The notes: generated by a model from the letters alone, not told the origin. DNA of 64,000 bases from DATAZK01 sp965199805 (GCA_965199805.1 CBDATO010000003.1:992001-1056000), one strand, 5' to 3'. Positions 51,399 to 60,759 are shown, counted from the first letter of the stretch. Numbers and translations are program-made.

Positions 51399-51578
51399 GT
51401 GCAACCGATTCAAGGGTGCGATAACAAGGCCGGAAACGGCGGCCAGTCATCAAACGATTCGGAGCCGCTGGTCCTGCACGTACTGCCCAGCTTGGGTGAC
51501 AAGGCCGCGAACCTGGCGCTGGTGGACGAGCTTCGCCGAGAGGCCGGGCTTCCGCCGCTCGGGACGGACGAACTTTGA
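51399..51578 (+). CDS. 59-residue protein of unknown function
   Basis: MQPIQGCDNKAGNGGQSSND start, then PLVLHVLPSLGDKAANLALV and end REAGLPPLGTDEL. The second half looks like a folded helical unit. TGTACT sits 7 nt before GTG 51399. Confidence 0.5.
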   Translation: MQPIQGCDNKAGNGGQSSNDSEPLVLHVLPSLGDKAANLALVDELRREAGLPPLGTDEL

Positions 51579-51608
51579 CGCATCATTAGCCTGCATTCGG
51601 GCGAAGAC

Positions 51609-51902
51609 CTACACCTCTCGCGCGGCGTAACCCCACCACGGAGTCAGCAGTGCGAGAGGCAGCCGGTGCAGCCGGAGCGAGAACTCCACTCTGCGAATCA
51701 GCTCATCGTTGACCTCGACGGATCGCGGTCGGCATGTCACCCAGTCCATCCGAGCCCGCACGGTGTGCTTTCCGTTGGGTAGCTCTAGGCTCATCGCGTC
51801 GTCAGAACGAAGTTTCCCGACTTTGACTCCATCGACGTAGATGACGAGCCGTCGCGCTGAGCCGAAGTAACTGTCATCACGGCTGATCATGAGCGTCCCC
51901 AT
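51609..51902 (-). CDS. Small beta-rich protein, PEGA-like
   Basis: 97 residues. ARRLVIYVDGVKVGKLRSDD and LELPNGKHTVRARMDWVTCR have the look of a PEGA/carboxypeptidase-regulatory-like beta sandwich. ATG 51902 has CAGGAT 6 nt upstream and is preferred to ATG 51956. It overlaps no other gene and is divergent from the gene at 51937. Confidence 0.6.
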   Translation of the reverse strand: MGTLMISRDDSYFGSARRLVIYVDGVKVGKLRSDDAMSLELPNGKHTVRARMDWVTCRPRSVEVNDELIRRVEFSLRLHRLPLALLTPWWGYAAREV

Positions 51903-51936
51903 GACCTCATCCTGCCCAGAGAGGAGACTGCCCGGC

Positions 51937-52590
51937 ATGACCCAGCCGGACGACATTGAGGCAGTTCTCGGCGCTCTCTTCGCTCACCCATCGCGCCCGA
52001 TCCAGGGCTACTCGCATCGAACTGACTGGCCCGGTGAGCCCTTCCAGGTGCGCCTGGACGCGTCCGCCCTGTCCGTCGCTCACGACCTGTACCAGCGGTT
52101 CGGGGACGCCGTGCAAGTAAGAGTTGGCTTGTTTTCATACCCGGACCCGAACGCCCACCCGCTTCGCCTGTGGCCGTTCCCCGAGCTCCCCACTGCCAAC
52201 GAGCACCGTGACTTCCTCTGCGAGCTGGACGGTCCACTCACCGTGGCATCCGGTGCAAGCGTGACCCATGCAGTCGTGCTCACCAGCGCCATGAGCCAGC
52301 CCGTGGAGGTGAATACCAATGGCGCTCTCGGCGCGCTCGTATGTGACCCGGTTGACGGCCGCATCGTCGGCGGCTTCGTCGGAGCCATGGACATGCCGCT
52401 CATCACGTTCCCGCTCACATACGGGCAGCCAGTCCGAATCCCACTAGGGATCGGCACTGCCAGCTTTGAAGCGGCCCTGGGTTACACCGTCCCGCCCGGA
52501 AAGTGGACGCTCAAAGCGGAAGTATTGTTGAGCGACAGACGTCGCCTTTGGACCCCACCGTTGGCATTCACCATTACTGAGCAACTCTGA
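51937..52590 (+). CDS. Unknown 217-residue protein
   Basis: MTQPDDIEAVLGALFAHPSR start, then HDLYQRFGDAVQVRVGLFSY and a beta-rich C-terminal part GYTVPPGKWTLKAEVLLSDR. No signal peptide or membrane helix. GAGGAG lies 10 nt before ATG 51937. No family recognised. Confidence 0.6.
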   Translation: MTQPDDIEAVLGALFAHPSRPIQGYSHRTDWPGEPFQVRLDASALSVAHDLYQRFGDAVQVRVGLFSYPDPNAHPLRLWPFPELPTANEHRDFLCELDGPLTVASGASVTHAVVLTSAMSQPVEVNTNGALGALVCDPVDGRIVGGFVGAMDMPLITFPLTYGQPVRIPLGIGTASFEAALGYTVPPGKWTLKAEVLLSDRRRLWTPPLAFTITEQL

Positions 52591-52642
52591 GCGAACAAAT
52601 GCGGGCGGCGCTCCTGGGTAGTCCACGTGCTATACATCTTTC

Positions 52643-53089
52643 ATGGAATGGCACGGCTGGGCGACGATCAGAGCGAGCGCGGGCGTCGAGGACGATAAGG
52701 CGGCCGACGAGGCTCAGGCTCGCGCGAACAGGGCTGTGGCCGCGCTTGTGGACGGGGCTCAGGCTTTCGGCGAAATGCTCGACGTGCGCGTTCTCAACGG
52801 CTATTTCGTCCTGGCGTTCAACGGCATGCGCAATCATCGGGCGTCGTCTGATCCAGTGGGCTTCTTTGAGTCGGTCGCCCGGGCGGCTCCTGGGTCGTAT
52901 GGCGTGCTGTACCTGTACGACTTTGAAGACCCTCACAATCGCTGGGAGCGTTGGGTGATGCGCCGGGGCGCTGTGACGCAGGAGGAAGACACCAGCCTGT
53001 CGCCGCACGTCGGCGTCGTTGAGGACGCTGACGACCGGGAACGTCGAACCACAACTGCGGACGTCCCCGGCTCAGGGTCGTGCGGCTGA
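52643..53089 (+). CDS. Imm7-family immunity protein (orphan)
   Basis: 148 residues. The start EWHGWATIRAS, the middle FVLAFNGMRNHR and VARAAPGSYGVLYLYDFEDP, and the end RRGAVTQEEDTSLSPHVGVV match the Imm7 immunity-protein family of bacterial polymorphic toxin systems. Such proteins neutralise a cognate toxin delivered by neighbours or relatives. No toxin gene is next to it. TATACA lies 6 nt before the ATG. Confidence 0.75.
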   Translation: MEWHGWATIRASAGVEDDKAADEAQARANRAVAALVDGAQAFGEMLDVRVLNGYFVLAFNGMRNHRASSDPVGFFESVARAAPGSYGVLYLYDFEDPHNRWERWVMRRGAVTQEEDTSLSPHVGVVEDADDRERRTTTADVPGSGSCG

Positions 53090-53250
53090 TGAGCCATCGG
53101 ACGGGCTTCGCCCTCTCTGGACTGTAAGAATAACGCCCGCCTGAATGCATGCGGGATGTGGAGCGAGAAACGCGTGCCGCCCCAGCGAATGGGCGCATCA
53201 GACGTGTCACATTCGTCATTCGTCTTGGATCACTGAAGGGGGGCGCGCAG

Positions 53251-53901
53251 GTGAGCTCTCAGAACCAGTTGGGTCGTGCACTCCGCGAGGCACGCAGGAC
53301 CGGTTGGACGCTTGCTCGCATGGACCTGCCGGACGTAGTGCACAAGGTCGCCGATGTCGGGGCCACAGTTGTGCCCACCCGACCTGGTGAGGCACCGATG
53401 AAAGTGCTTCGACCCTTTGATGCCGACAGCGCAGCACCGTCTTCGTTGAGCGCGGCGTACGGCAGAGGATGCTTCCCCCTGCACACAGATGGCGCGCACC
53501 TGGCAAGCCCGCCCGACTTTGTTCTTCTGCAAGCAGCCCATCCGACACACGTACCGACTTTGCTTCGGATCGTCGAGAAGGGGATGACGCCAAGACAGCG
53601 AGACGACGCTGGGAGGGGCATGTTCTTACTAGGGCGTGGGTCGTCCGCTCGGCTAACGAGGTGCGTAACCGAGGACGGTCGTTGGCGTTTCGACCTCGGC
53701 TGCATGAAGCCTTTGGACGACGCCTCTCGATCAACTTCTCTACATCTGACGAAGGGTGACGACTTGATTTGTTATGAATGGGCGGATACAACATCAGTTC
53801 TCATCTTGGACAACCGTCAAGTACTGCACGGGCGACCGGACGTCTCCGGGAATCCCGAGCGAACACTGCTGCGACTGATGCTTCGCTTCGATCATGGCTA
53901 A
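53251..53901 (+). CDS. TauD/TfdA-like Fe(II)/2-oxoglutarate dioxygenase
   Basis: 216 residues from GTG 53251 (the frame is open to 53149). The metal triad is HTDGAH (HxD) near residue 75 and ILDNRQVLHGRPDV (distal His), with ERTLLRLMLRFDHG carrying the oxoglutarate Arg. Short for the family (about 280), mostly at the N-terminus. Substrate unknown. It overlaps the next gene by 8 bp. Confidence 0.75.
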   Translation: MSSQNQLGRALREARRTGWTLARMDLPDVVHKVADVGATVVPTRPGEAPMKVLRPFDADSAAPSSLSAAYGRGCFPLHTDGAHLASPPDFVLLQAAHPTHVPTLLRIVEKGMTPRQRDDAGRGMFLLGRGSSARLTRCVTEDGRWRFDLGCMKPLDDASRSTSLHLTKGDDLICYEWADTTSVLILDNRQVLHGRPDVSGNPERTLLRLMLRFDHG

Positions 53902-54793
53902 GCCCTACGATCGCAATGCACTCTGGGATAAGGCCGTGCTGTTCACCAACCGCAGCCAGGCCGCGCGAGAGGCCGCCGCCTTCGATGAAGCCGCGCTCTG
54001 GGCGGCGTTCGCGCTTGAACTCCTGGCTAAGGCGGCTTTGGCGAAGCTGAGCCCGTTGCTCGTCGCAGACCCTGTAGACGACGGCAAGAGTCTGCTTATT
54101 GCCGCCGGTGTGTTAAGCGAAGCCGGGTCGTTCAAGTCGATCCCCGCGAAGGGACTCTTCAGCCGCTGCGCACGGGCGTTTCCGCCCTTCAATGCACAAG
54201 AAGCTGGCCTAATAGCTCACAATCGCAACGAACACCTACACTCAGCCGTCTTGCCATTTGCGGCCATTCCGGAAGATAAGTGGTGGCAGCGCTATTGGGC
54301 ACAAGCCGTGTTGCTCGTTTCTGCGCAAGATCGGACCTTAGAGGACTTGGTCGGGCACACACGCCTAGCCGAGATAGAGCGCGTCTTGGCGGAAGCTCAG
54401 GACACACTCATGTCGCGGTTGGCCGCCCTCATTGGTCGGGCGCAGCAACGCTTGGCCCTCACGGCAGCTGGTGAAATCTCAGCGGCCGTGGCGAAGGAGC
54501 TTGCTACCGCGACGTCGGCCCATATAAGTCTGACGTACGAAACGCCGCAAGAGTGTCCTGCCTGCGGTGGGGCGGGATCACTCGCTGGCGAGTACGGACA
54601 AGAAGGGTCGACCAGCTACGACGAGGACGGCTATGCCTACCAAGACGTCTCGGTCTACGCAGAGATGTTCACGTGCGTGCGCTGTGGACTCGTGCTAGAT
54701 GGACCCGAGTTCTTGGCGGCGGCGGGCTTACCAGAGGCTTGGGAGTTTGTACAGGAAGCGGTGCCGGACTGGGACGACTATGGCAATGACTAG
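53894..54793 (+). CDS. HEPN-like protein with zinc ribbon
   Basis: 299 residues. The N-terminal helical domain ALWAAFALELLAKAALAKLS with HNRNEHLHSAV (Arg-x4-His) fits HEPN ribonuclease or nucleotidyltransferase-partner folds. The C-terminal part has ECPACGGAGS and FTCVRCGLVLDG, a four-Cys zinc ribbon. HEPN proteins often cut RNA in toxin or antiphage systems; here no MNT partner is seen. Its stop lies 1 bp before the CTAG target of IS copy 2. Confidence 0.6.
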   Translation: MAKPYDRNALWDKAVLFTNRSQAAREAAAFDEAALWAAFALELLAKAALAKLSPLLVADPVDDGKSLLIAAGVLSEAGSFKSIPAKGLFSRCARAFPPFNAQEAGLIAHNRNEHLHSAVLPFAAIPEDKWWQRYWAQAVLLVSAQDRTLEDLVGHTRLAEIERVLAEAQDTLMSRLAALIGRAQQRLALTAAGEISAAVAKELATATSAHISLTYETPQECPACGGAGSLAGEYGQEGSTSYDEDGYAYQDVSVYAEMFTCVRCGLVLDGPEFLAAAGLPEAWEFVQEAVPDWDDYGND

Positions 54794-54797
54794 CTAG

Positions 54798-56457
54798 CCC
54801 GGATGTTGCACGCCTCGGCTGAGTGATCTGGTTGGGCGAGCGTCGTGGCGTTCCGCGGCAACTTTTCGATTCCGGGCATGACGGTTTGCCCGGAGCGTCC
54901 GGGTGTCGCCGTTCCTGCGGTGGTCTTTCGGGTCGTGAAGCGGGGGCAGGTCGCCGGTCAGCCGGGGGCGGCGGCGGCGATGCGGGTCAACCCGCTCTGG
55001 ATCAGCCGGCTCCACCGGTGGCCCGCCGGTAGGTGCAGCACGGTGCGGCGGGCATGCCGGGAGACGCGGCCGGCGGCCGAGAACAGCCGGTGCCGTAGCC
55101 GCTTGTGTTCCCAGCGGCGGGCCTCATGCCCGGCGAAGGCGAGCATTTGGGTCCAGGCGATCAGGTCGACGGCCAGGCCAACGATGGCGAGCCAGATCCG
55201 GTTCTGGACCATGCCTTGGAGCGGCAGGTTGCGCAGCCCGCAGTCCTTTGACTGGCGGATCCGGTCCTCGCAGCGGGCCCGCCGCCGGTGGCGGAGTTCG
55301 AGGTCGGCGAGCTGCCCAGTCTTGGTGTTGGTCGCGAAGGCGGTGATGCGGTTGCCGTCCACGTCCGTTATGCGCAGTTGCGCTCCGGGGTGGGGCCGTT
55401 CGGAACGCACGATGACCCGCATCCCTTTCGGCCAGCCCGTCAGGTTGAGCAGGCCGGTCAGTTCGGCGACGAACGCCCCGTCCCGCACCCCACCAGCCGA
55501 GTCGTAGGCCGGTGTCCACGCTGCCGCGGGCAGGCGGCGGATGAGCTGCTCAGCACCAGCTGCGAGCGTCCAGCCGACAGAAAAGGCCAGGCCACGGGCC
55601 GACAGCCAGCCCAGGAAGGCATGCGTGCCGCCGCCGCCGTCCGCTCGGATCAGGACTTTGCGGCCGGGCCGGCCGCGGCGGACGCCCGGCAACTGGGCCA
55701 GCGCCTGACGCACCACGTTGATGTGGTCGGCGGCGGTGTTCGACCCGGCCCGTCCCTCGCGCAGCAGGGCGGCGACCATCTCGCCGGTGCCGTCTTCGCC
55801 GTGATCGACGAAACCGAGCAGCGGGTGATGCCCGAACCCCATCTTGAACGTCGGCGTCGCACCTTCCTTGTCCGAATGCGCAGTGACCAAGGTGGCGTCC
55901 AGATCGACGATGACCGTGCCGTCGGTGTTCGGCGCATTGCTGCCGGCGGCTTGCCAGACCCGGCGCCGGACCTCGGCACGGGCCTTGCCGATCGCCGCCA
56001 GCACCCGGTCGCAGTCGGCAGCCAACGCCGTCATGGTGCGCGACACCGTGGCATCCGAGGCCACCGGGCCGAACACATCCGGCGAGGCCCGGACCGTCGC
56101 GATGTCAGCCAAGCAGTCACCGCCGAGCGCGAGCGTCACCGCCAGATCGCACAGCACCTTGGCCGGGTCGTGGCGGGCCTGCGGCCGCCGCCACCGACTG
56201 AGCGCGGCCGACAGTTCCCGGTCCAGGCCGGCTGCCCTGATGGTCTCGGCCAGCAGCACCCCACCGGCGTGCGACACCAGCTGACGGCCCGCCGCGTCGA
56301 CCCGGACAGACGGATAGAACCCGCTACGATCGCTCACCAGAAGGGTGCTCCTGCATCAACGCGATTCGGACCTTAGACAAGTCGAATCCTCGCTGGTCAG
56401 GGGCACCTTTCTGTTGATCAACACCCGGTCAGGCCGATAACCCGTGAAATCTCCGGG
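54798..56457 (-). mobile_element. IS1380-family insertion sequence, copy 2
   Basis: 1660 bp, same ends as copy 1 but inverted. Both flanks read CTAG (54794-54797 and 56458-56461), a clean 4-bp target duplication. The left flank is next to the stop of the HEPN-like gene. Confidence 0.95.
54958..56337 (-). CDS. IS1380-family transposase (copy 2)
   Basis: 459 residues, identical to copy 1 in all positions compared, including the shadow frames. Intact, so either copy can supply transposase to the pair. Confidence 0.93.
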   Translation of the reverse strand: MSDRSGFYPSVRVDAAGRQLVSHAGGVLLAETIRAAGLDRELSAALSRWRRPQARHDPAKVLCDLAVTLALGGDCLADIATVRASPDVFGPVASDATVSRTMTALAADCDRVLAAIGKARAEVRRRVWQAAGSNAPNTDGTVIVDLDATLVTAHSDKEGATPTFKMGFGHHPLLGFVDHGEDGTGEMVAALLREGRAGSNTAADHINVVRQALAQLPGVRRGRPGRKVLIRADGGGGTHAFLGWLSARGLAFSVGWTLAAGAEQLIRRLPAAAWTPAYDSAGGVRDGAFVAELTGLLNLTGWPKGMRVIVRSERPHPGAQLRITDVDGNRITAFATNTKTGQLADLELRHRRRARCEDRIRQSKDCGLRNLPLQGMVQNRIWLAIVGLAVDLIAWTQMLAFAGHEARRWEHKRLRHRLFSAAGRVSRHARRTVLHLPAGHRWSRLIQSGLTRIAAAAPG

Positions 56458-56629
56458 CTAGATCGCTGCCTTTGCTTGCCCACTGTCGACGGTGACCACC
56501 AGACGAACGTCGTCTCTCAAACGAACGGTTCTGCGACAGCAGGCGAAGTCATCCACGAAAGCTCTGTTCCGGTGTCCAGAACTCGTGTCCGCAATCATCG
56601 TCTCAGTACGTTTCGCGTCGACGTTTTTG

Positions 56630-57211
56630 ATGCACACCCTTAGCGTGGCTCACCTTCTCGGTTACGCGCGCGTCAGCACTTGCGACCAAAATGATGATCT
56701 ACAGCGCGATGCCCTCACAGCGGCAGGTTGTTACCGAGTATTCAGCGACACCGCCTCCGGGAAGCTAGACCAACGCTCGGAGCTCACAGCTGTGCTCGAT
56801 CAACTGCGGCCCGGCGACACTTTGGTTGTTTGGCGGCTCGATCGACTTGGGCGTTCGCTGCGACACCTCATCGACACGGTCAACGAGCTCGCCGAGCGTG
56901 GGGTGGCGTTTCGCTCTCTCACCGAGCACATAGACACCAGCACGCCAGGTGGCAAGCTGATCTTCCACATTTTTGCCGCCTTAGCCGAGTTTGAGCGTGA
57001 TCTCATCCGTGACCGGACCGTCGCTGGACTCGCGGCCGCGCGAGCCCGAGGCCGTCAAGGCGGACGACCGCGCGTCCTGACCGAGCAAAAGCTCGCGGTT
57101 GCCCAAGACATGTACGACTCGGGCAAGCACACCGTGACCGCCATCGCCGAAACGCTGGGCGTGAGTCGCGCTAGCGTGTATCGACACCTGCGGTCGACCA
57201 CTCCGGCGTAG
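56630..57211 (+). CDS. Serine resolvase/invertase
   Basis: A 193-residue small serine recombinase. GYARVSTCDQNDDLQ carries the nucleophile Ser, VWRLDRLGRSLRHLID the Arg pair, and EFERDLIRDRTVAGLAAARA the E helix. The C-terminal helix-turn-helix is TVTAIAETLGVSRASVYRHL. The start ATG 56630 or GTG 56645 is uncertain; the open frame extends to 56492. Likely resolves cointegrates or inverts DNA of a lost transposon. It is 9 bp before the PIN-like gene. Confidence 0.88.
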   Translation: MHTLSVAHLLGYARVSTCDQNDDLQRDALTAAGCYRVFSDTASGKLDQRSELTAVLDQLRPGDTLVVWRLDRLGRSLRHLIDTVNELAERGVAFRSLTEHIDTSTPGGKLIFHIFAALAEFERDLIRDRTVAGLAAARARGRQGGRPRVLTEQKLAVAQDMYDSGKHTVTAIAETLGVSRASVYRHLRSTTPA

Positions 57212-57220
57212 ACAGCATCC

Positions 57221-58435
57221 GTGTCCACCCCCTTCCTTGGTCACGTGCACAGCATGACGCTGGATGCCGAACACCGTCAGCTACGAGTGACCCTCGACAG
57301 CGGTCGCACCGCTGTGCAGGAGTGGACGTCGGACCACGATGCAGGTGTTCCGTCCGATTTCAAGCGAGTCAGCTACGACGTCGGCAGTAACTTACTGACG
57401 CTAATCACAGCGGCCGATGACCGCCTTGCTGTCGAAGTGAACAATCCATCTTTCCCGGACCCGCTGCGCCAACGCAAGATCGTCTATCTTGATCAGAACA
57501 AATGGGTGCAGCTGGCCCAGGCCATGCATCGTCGCGACGCACTTGACGCTGACACTCTCGCGGCAGCCGACGAACTCACTCGCCTGGTCGACCAAGGTGA
57601 ATTCGTTCTGCCCATGTCGGCGGGGCACATGATTGAGACGGGACGTCGCCTCGGTCGGCATCGAGCTCACTTAGCTCCGCTGTTGGTCAGTCGTTCCCGT
57701 GGGTGGATCATGACCGCGCCAGTTCTGGTTCGACAGGCTGAACTCCGCGTCCTCCTGGCCCGAGCTGCCAGCATCCTGCGTCCGATCCCGCCAATCGTCT
57801 TTACGCTAGACTCCTCCATGCTTTCCCCTGACTTGGCATACGACGCCACCCAACGCGAGCTCGCATCTGAGTTACCCACGGCACTTGGCCTCCTCGCGCA
57901 AACGATGACCGACGTGACGTCCATCGTCGCGGCCATAGTCGGCGACGTCTCGCTCGACTCTGCGGAGGGCCGGGAAGCTGCGCGGCTGTGGGCGGAATCG
58001 CACGTGCCGTTCGCGGAGGCGATGGCTTCGCAGGGCTTGACTGAGACGGAGTCGCGGGCGGCGACTCGCGCTAGATTTCTGTCAGACCTCGGCATAGAGC
58101 TTCCCGCTGCCGCTGTCTCCGCTGGCATGAGCCCGGAGTCGATGGGTCACTGGATCACAAACGACTCAGAAGCCGAGATCGCTGCCGCTCCATTCCTGGG
58201 GCTGATGCGCGAGGTCATGGACATGCGGCTGCGCAATCCGAACGAGAGATGGGAGGCCAACGACCTTGTCGACATGCTGTTCCTCTGTTGCGCCGCCGCG
58301 TACGCGGACGTCGTCGTCGCAGAAAAGAAGACGGTCGGCTATCTACGACGAGCACGCAAGCACAGCTTCGGTCGTGCCCGCCTTTGCACATCACTGGCGG
58401 AGGCCGTCGCCGAGCTCGGCCATGCGAACTCATGA
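57221..58435 (+). CDS. PIN-like domain protein, candidate ribonuclease
   Basis: 404 residues. After a small N-terminal beta domain (about 1-85), KIVYLDQNKWVQLAQAMHR has the first acid, GEFVLPMSAGHMIETGRRLG the second, and ANDLVDMLFLCCAAAYADVV two more near residue 350. This pattern and order fit PIN-type nucleases, with a long helical insert. Unknown target. GTG 57221 follows TAGACA. Convergent with the nuclease gene. Confidence 0.55.
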   Translation: MSTPFLGHVHSMTLDAEHRQLRVTLDSGRTAVQEWTSDHDAGVPSDFKRVSYDVGSNLLTLITAADDRLAVEVNNPSFPDPLRQRKIVYLDQNKWVQLAQAMHRRDALDADTLAAADELTRLVDQGEFVLPMSAGHMIETGRRLGRHRAHLAPLLVSRSRGWIMTAPVLVRQAELRVLLARAASILRPIPPIVFTLDSSMLSPDLAYDATQRELASELPTALGLLAQTMTDVTSIVAAIVGDVSLDSAEGREAARLWAESHVPFAEAMASQGLTETESRAATRARFLSDLGIELPAAAVSAGMSPESMGHWITNDSEAEIAAAPFLGLMREVMDMRLRNPNERWEANDLVDMLFLCCAAAYADVVVAEKKTVGYLRRARKHSFGRARLCTSLAEAVAELGHANS

Positions 58436-58509
58436 AGCCCGCTTTGCCCGCGCCGCTACCGGTCGTCCGCAACGGTGACATGCGCGTGCGTAGTTCAGAT
58501 GGCGAATTT

Positions 58510-60021
58510 TCAGCGGTCGGCGTAAGAACTGTGCGCGTCGAAGGTGAGCTTTTCGTAACCCGCTTCTAGCAAGGGATTCATCGGTTTTTGGCGAATGCCC
58601 AAGTCGGCATGCCAACGTTCTATTACAGCGTCTGGCTGGACGCCGTCATGAGGGTCCCAAGAAGTAAGCTCGCGCCACACCGAAGCTGAGTCCCTCCGCA
58701 GCGACCATGCGACCGCATCCTCCAACTGACGCAGCGAAAGAACTACCGTCTGTACCGTGGGGTCGGGCAGCCTATTCCGCCACTCTGGCGAGTTCAGCAA
58801 ATAGTGCGGTTCGGCAGTGACCACGACTCCCCGGATAGGAGCAACCGGCAAGTCTGCGAATGTCGGATGCCGATCCTGTATGAGTTGAACGGTGCGAGGT
58901 ATCTGCTTTCCCATAGCGCTTCCAACATCGCTTTGAACGTCTGCCAGGTGACCGTCCACGCTCAAACGACCAGCCTGGGCCACACGTGCAGACTTCACCT
59001 CGATACAGACAATCAGATCATTGAAAGCCAAAATCCAGTCAACGCTGTGCGCCCCCTTCGCGTATTCGCGCTCGGGTGTTACATCGGCCGTGGGAACCAG
59101 ACGAAGTTGCTCTCCGACATAGCGCTCCAACAGTTTGCCTATGTCGCGAGTGAACGCTTGCTGTTGCGACGGTTGTGAGCGAAGACGGTCAACACCCGCG
59201 AAGTACACCGCGCGGAGCGAAATGCGTCCCGCGACGAGGTGCGTGCTAGGTGCGACTAGGGCTTCTTCGGGAAACTCGACAAACGGGCGGGCCGCTAGCG
59301 GATTGACGTCGTAACGCCGCAGAGCCTCGTTGGAGTTGCGCCCCTGCCGACATGAGTCCGCGAGCTCGGCGAGGGATCGCGTGAATGACTGCTTCGCCAC
59401 TTGGCGAATCGTAGGGGCCTGTATGACGTCCCGAATGTCGGTGAACTGAGGCTGCTCGATCCAGTTAATGTCGAACTGTCCTGCGTTCATTTGACACCCA
59501 ACTAGGAGCAGAAAGCCGACCTTGTAATAGTCGAGGACGGACGATCCGAGCAGCGCTGCCAAAAAGTTATCAGAGAGGATTTCATAGTCGGCCCAGGTTC
59601 GATCAAAGAGAGTCGGGAATCGAGCGAGCGATGGAAACGCCGCTTCCTGGTAGTCGAACTGCTCGTAAGCTGTGCGTACAACAAATGAGTCGAGCTCGCC
59701 TGACGAACCGGAGAAATAGGGGTCTTCAAGGCGACCGAACGCGTCGGCCAGATCCCGCAAACTGTTTGGCCGCAGCGACGTCGAGCGGTGCACGTTTCCG
59801 TAACCCAGCGATTCCCGAGCAATCTCAGCGATCGTCCAGGGGTGCAGGCCGTTCCGGTCAGGGCGGTCAATGTATGGGGCACCGTCATGCTGAGAAGCTG
59901 ATACGACGGCTAACTGCGAGAGCAGCTCCCGCTGAGAGAAGCGACGAACCTCATCCTTGAACCGTTCCCAAGTCACCGCCCAGTCCGGTCGGGGACGCGA
60001 CGCGGGTTCGTTCGGAGACAC
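58510..60021 (-). CDS. PD-(D/E)XK-type nuclease-like protein
   Basis: 503 residues. The C-terminal half has HSVDWILAFNDLIVCIEVKS, the Asp...Glu-x-Lys core of PD-(D/E)XK nucleases, and a later GVVVTAEPHYLLNSPEW. The N-terminal 280 residues are helical with ALLGSSVLDYYKVGFLLLVG and FDRTWADYEILSDNFLAALL; no known restriction family is recognised. Plausible antiphage or DNA-processing role. GTG 60021 has TAGTCT 7 nt upstream. Confidence 0.6.
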   Translation of the reverse strand: MSPNEPASRPRPDWAVTWERFKDEVRRFSQRELLSQLAVVSASQHDGAPYIDRPDRNGLHPWTIAEIARESLGYGNVHRSTSLRPNSLRDLADAFGRLEDPYFSGSSGELDSFVVRTAYEQFDYQEAAFPSLARFPTLFDRTWADYEILSDNFLAALLGSSVLDYYKVGFLLLVGCQMNAGQFDINWIEQPQFTDIRDVIQAPTIRQVAKQSFTRSLAELADSCRQGRNSNEALRRYDVNPLAARPFVEFPEEALVAPSTHLVAGRISLRAVYFAGVDRLRSQPSQQQAFTRDIGKLLERYVGEQLRLVPTADVTPEREYAKGAHSVDWILAFNDLIVCIEVKSARVAQAGRLSVDGHLADVQSDVGSAMGKQIPRTVQLIQDRHPTFADLPVAPIRGVVVTAEPHYLLNSPEWRNRLPDPTVQTVVLSLRQLEDAVAWSLRRDSASVWRELTSWDPHDGVQPDAVIERWHADLGIRQKPMNPLLEAGYEKLTFDAHSSYADR

Positions 60022-60028
60022 ACCAGAC

Positions 60029-60034
60029 AGACTA
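60029..60034 (-). promoter_or_regulatory. -10 hexamer for the nuclease-like gene
   Basis: TAGTCT, 7 nt before GTG 60021. Confidence 0.5.
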
Positions 60035-60468
60035 GACGTTCGTCATCGCACAAGAGCCGGGGCACGGCAATAAGGGACGACGATGTTGAGGCCGCTTTGA
60101 GTGGTGTCGAACACAAAAAGACGGACCTTCAGGCGAAGGTAGCGCGCAATGACGCATATCGCCGCCGCTCTTCCTTCCAGACGGGCATCTTCTTCCAAAC
60201 TTTTGTTCGCGCCCGACCGCGATCAGGAAGGGGTTGCCCCCCAGACGAGCTCCGCGTTGATCCCTTATTGTCGAGCGGCGGATCGTCCAGCGTGCGATCA
60301 AGTCGAGACGTTTGCCGCCGCAGTGCAGGGACAGCGCTGTTCGGGGGGTGACGCCGCCTGGCGCAGTTACACATGTGAACCGCTTGCAGCAGCGAACCAG
60401 CCGTACCCGCGTATCAGCTCGGCCCAAAGCGCAAGTGTGGTCACCCAGCTATCAAGGCCCCGCGCGAG
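60035..60468. other. 434-bp gap with no supported gene
   Basis: Open frames in several phases exist but none has a start signal or protein-like sequence. No strong hairpin or repeat was noticed. Confidence 0.4.
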
Positions 60469-60759
60469 CTAGCTCCTACCCGGATACGACGGCGGTGTGA
60501 ACGGCTTAACGTCTCCTGCGCCTGCACCCACGCTTGACAAACTCATGCCCGGAATCCGCGAACAAAGAGCGCGCAGGGAGCCCTCCAGGTCGCGGGATTG
60601 AATCATCAGAACTGACAGACTCGCATCGAATGCCTCGGTCCCTTGGCGTGCGAACTCCTCCTCGCCAGGGGCGTTATTAAGCAAGTCGAAGGCTGCCGTA
60701 CGCACGGCGTCCTCGTCGTCCACATCGACCAGGATGCGAACCGTTATCTCGTACTTCAC
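60469..60759 (-). CDS. Unknown 96-residue protein
   Basis: MKYEITVRILVDVDDEDAVR start, with an alternating beta/alpha look (DASLSVLMIQSRDLEGSLRA). Resembles a small ferredoxin-like fold. GTG 60759 follows GAGGTGA at good spacing; the frame is open upstream to 60837. Function unknown. Confidence 0.55.
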   Translation of the reverse strand: MKYEITVRILVDVDDEDAVRTAAFDLLNNAPGEEEFARQGTEAFDASLSVLMIQSRDLEGSLRALCSRIPGMSLSSVGAGAGDVKPFTPPSYPGRS

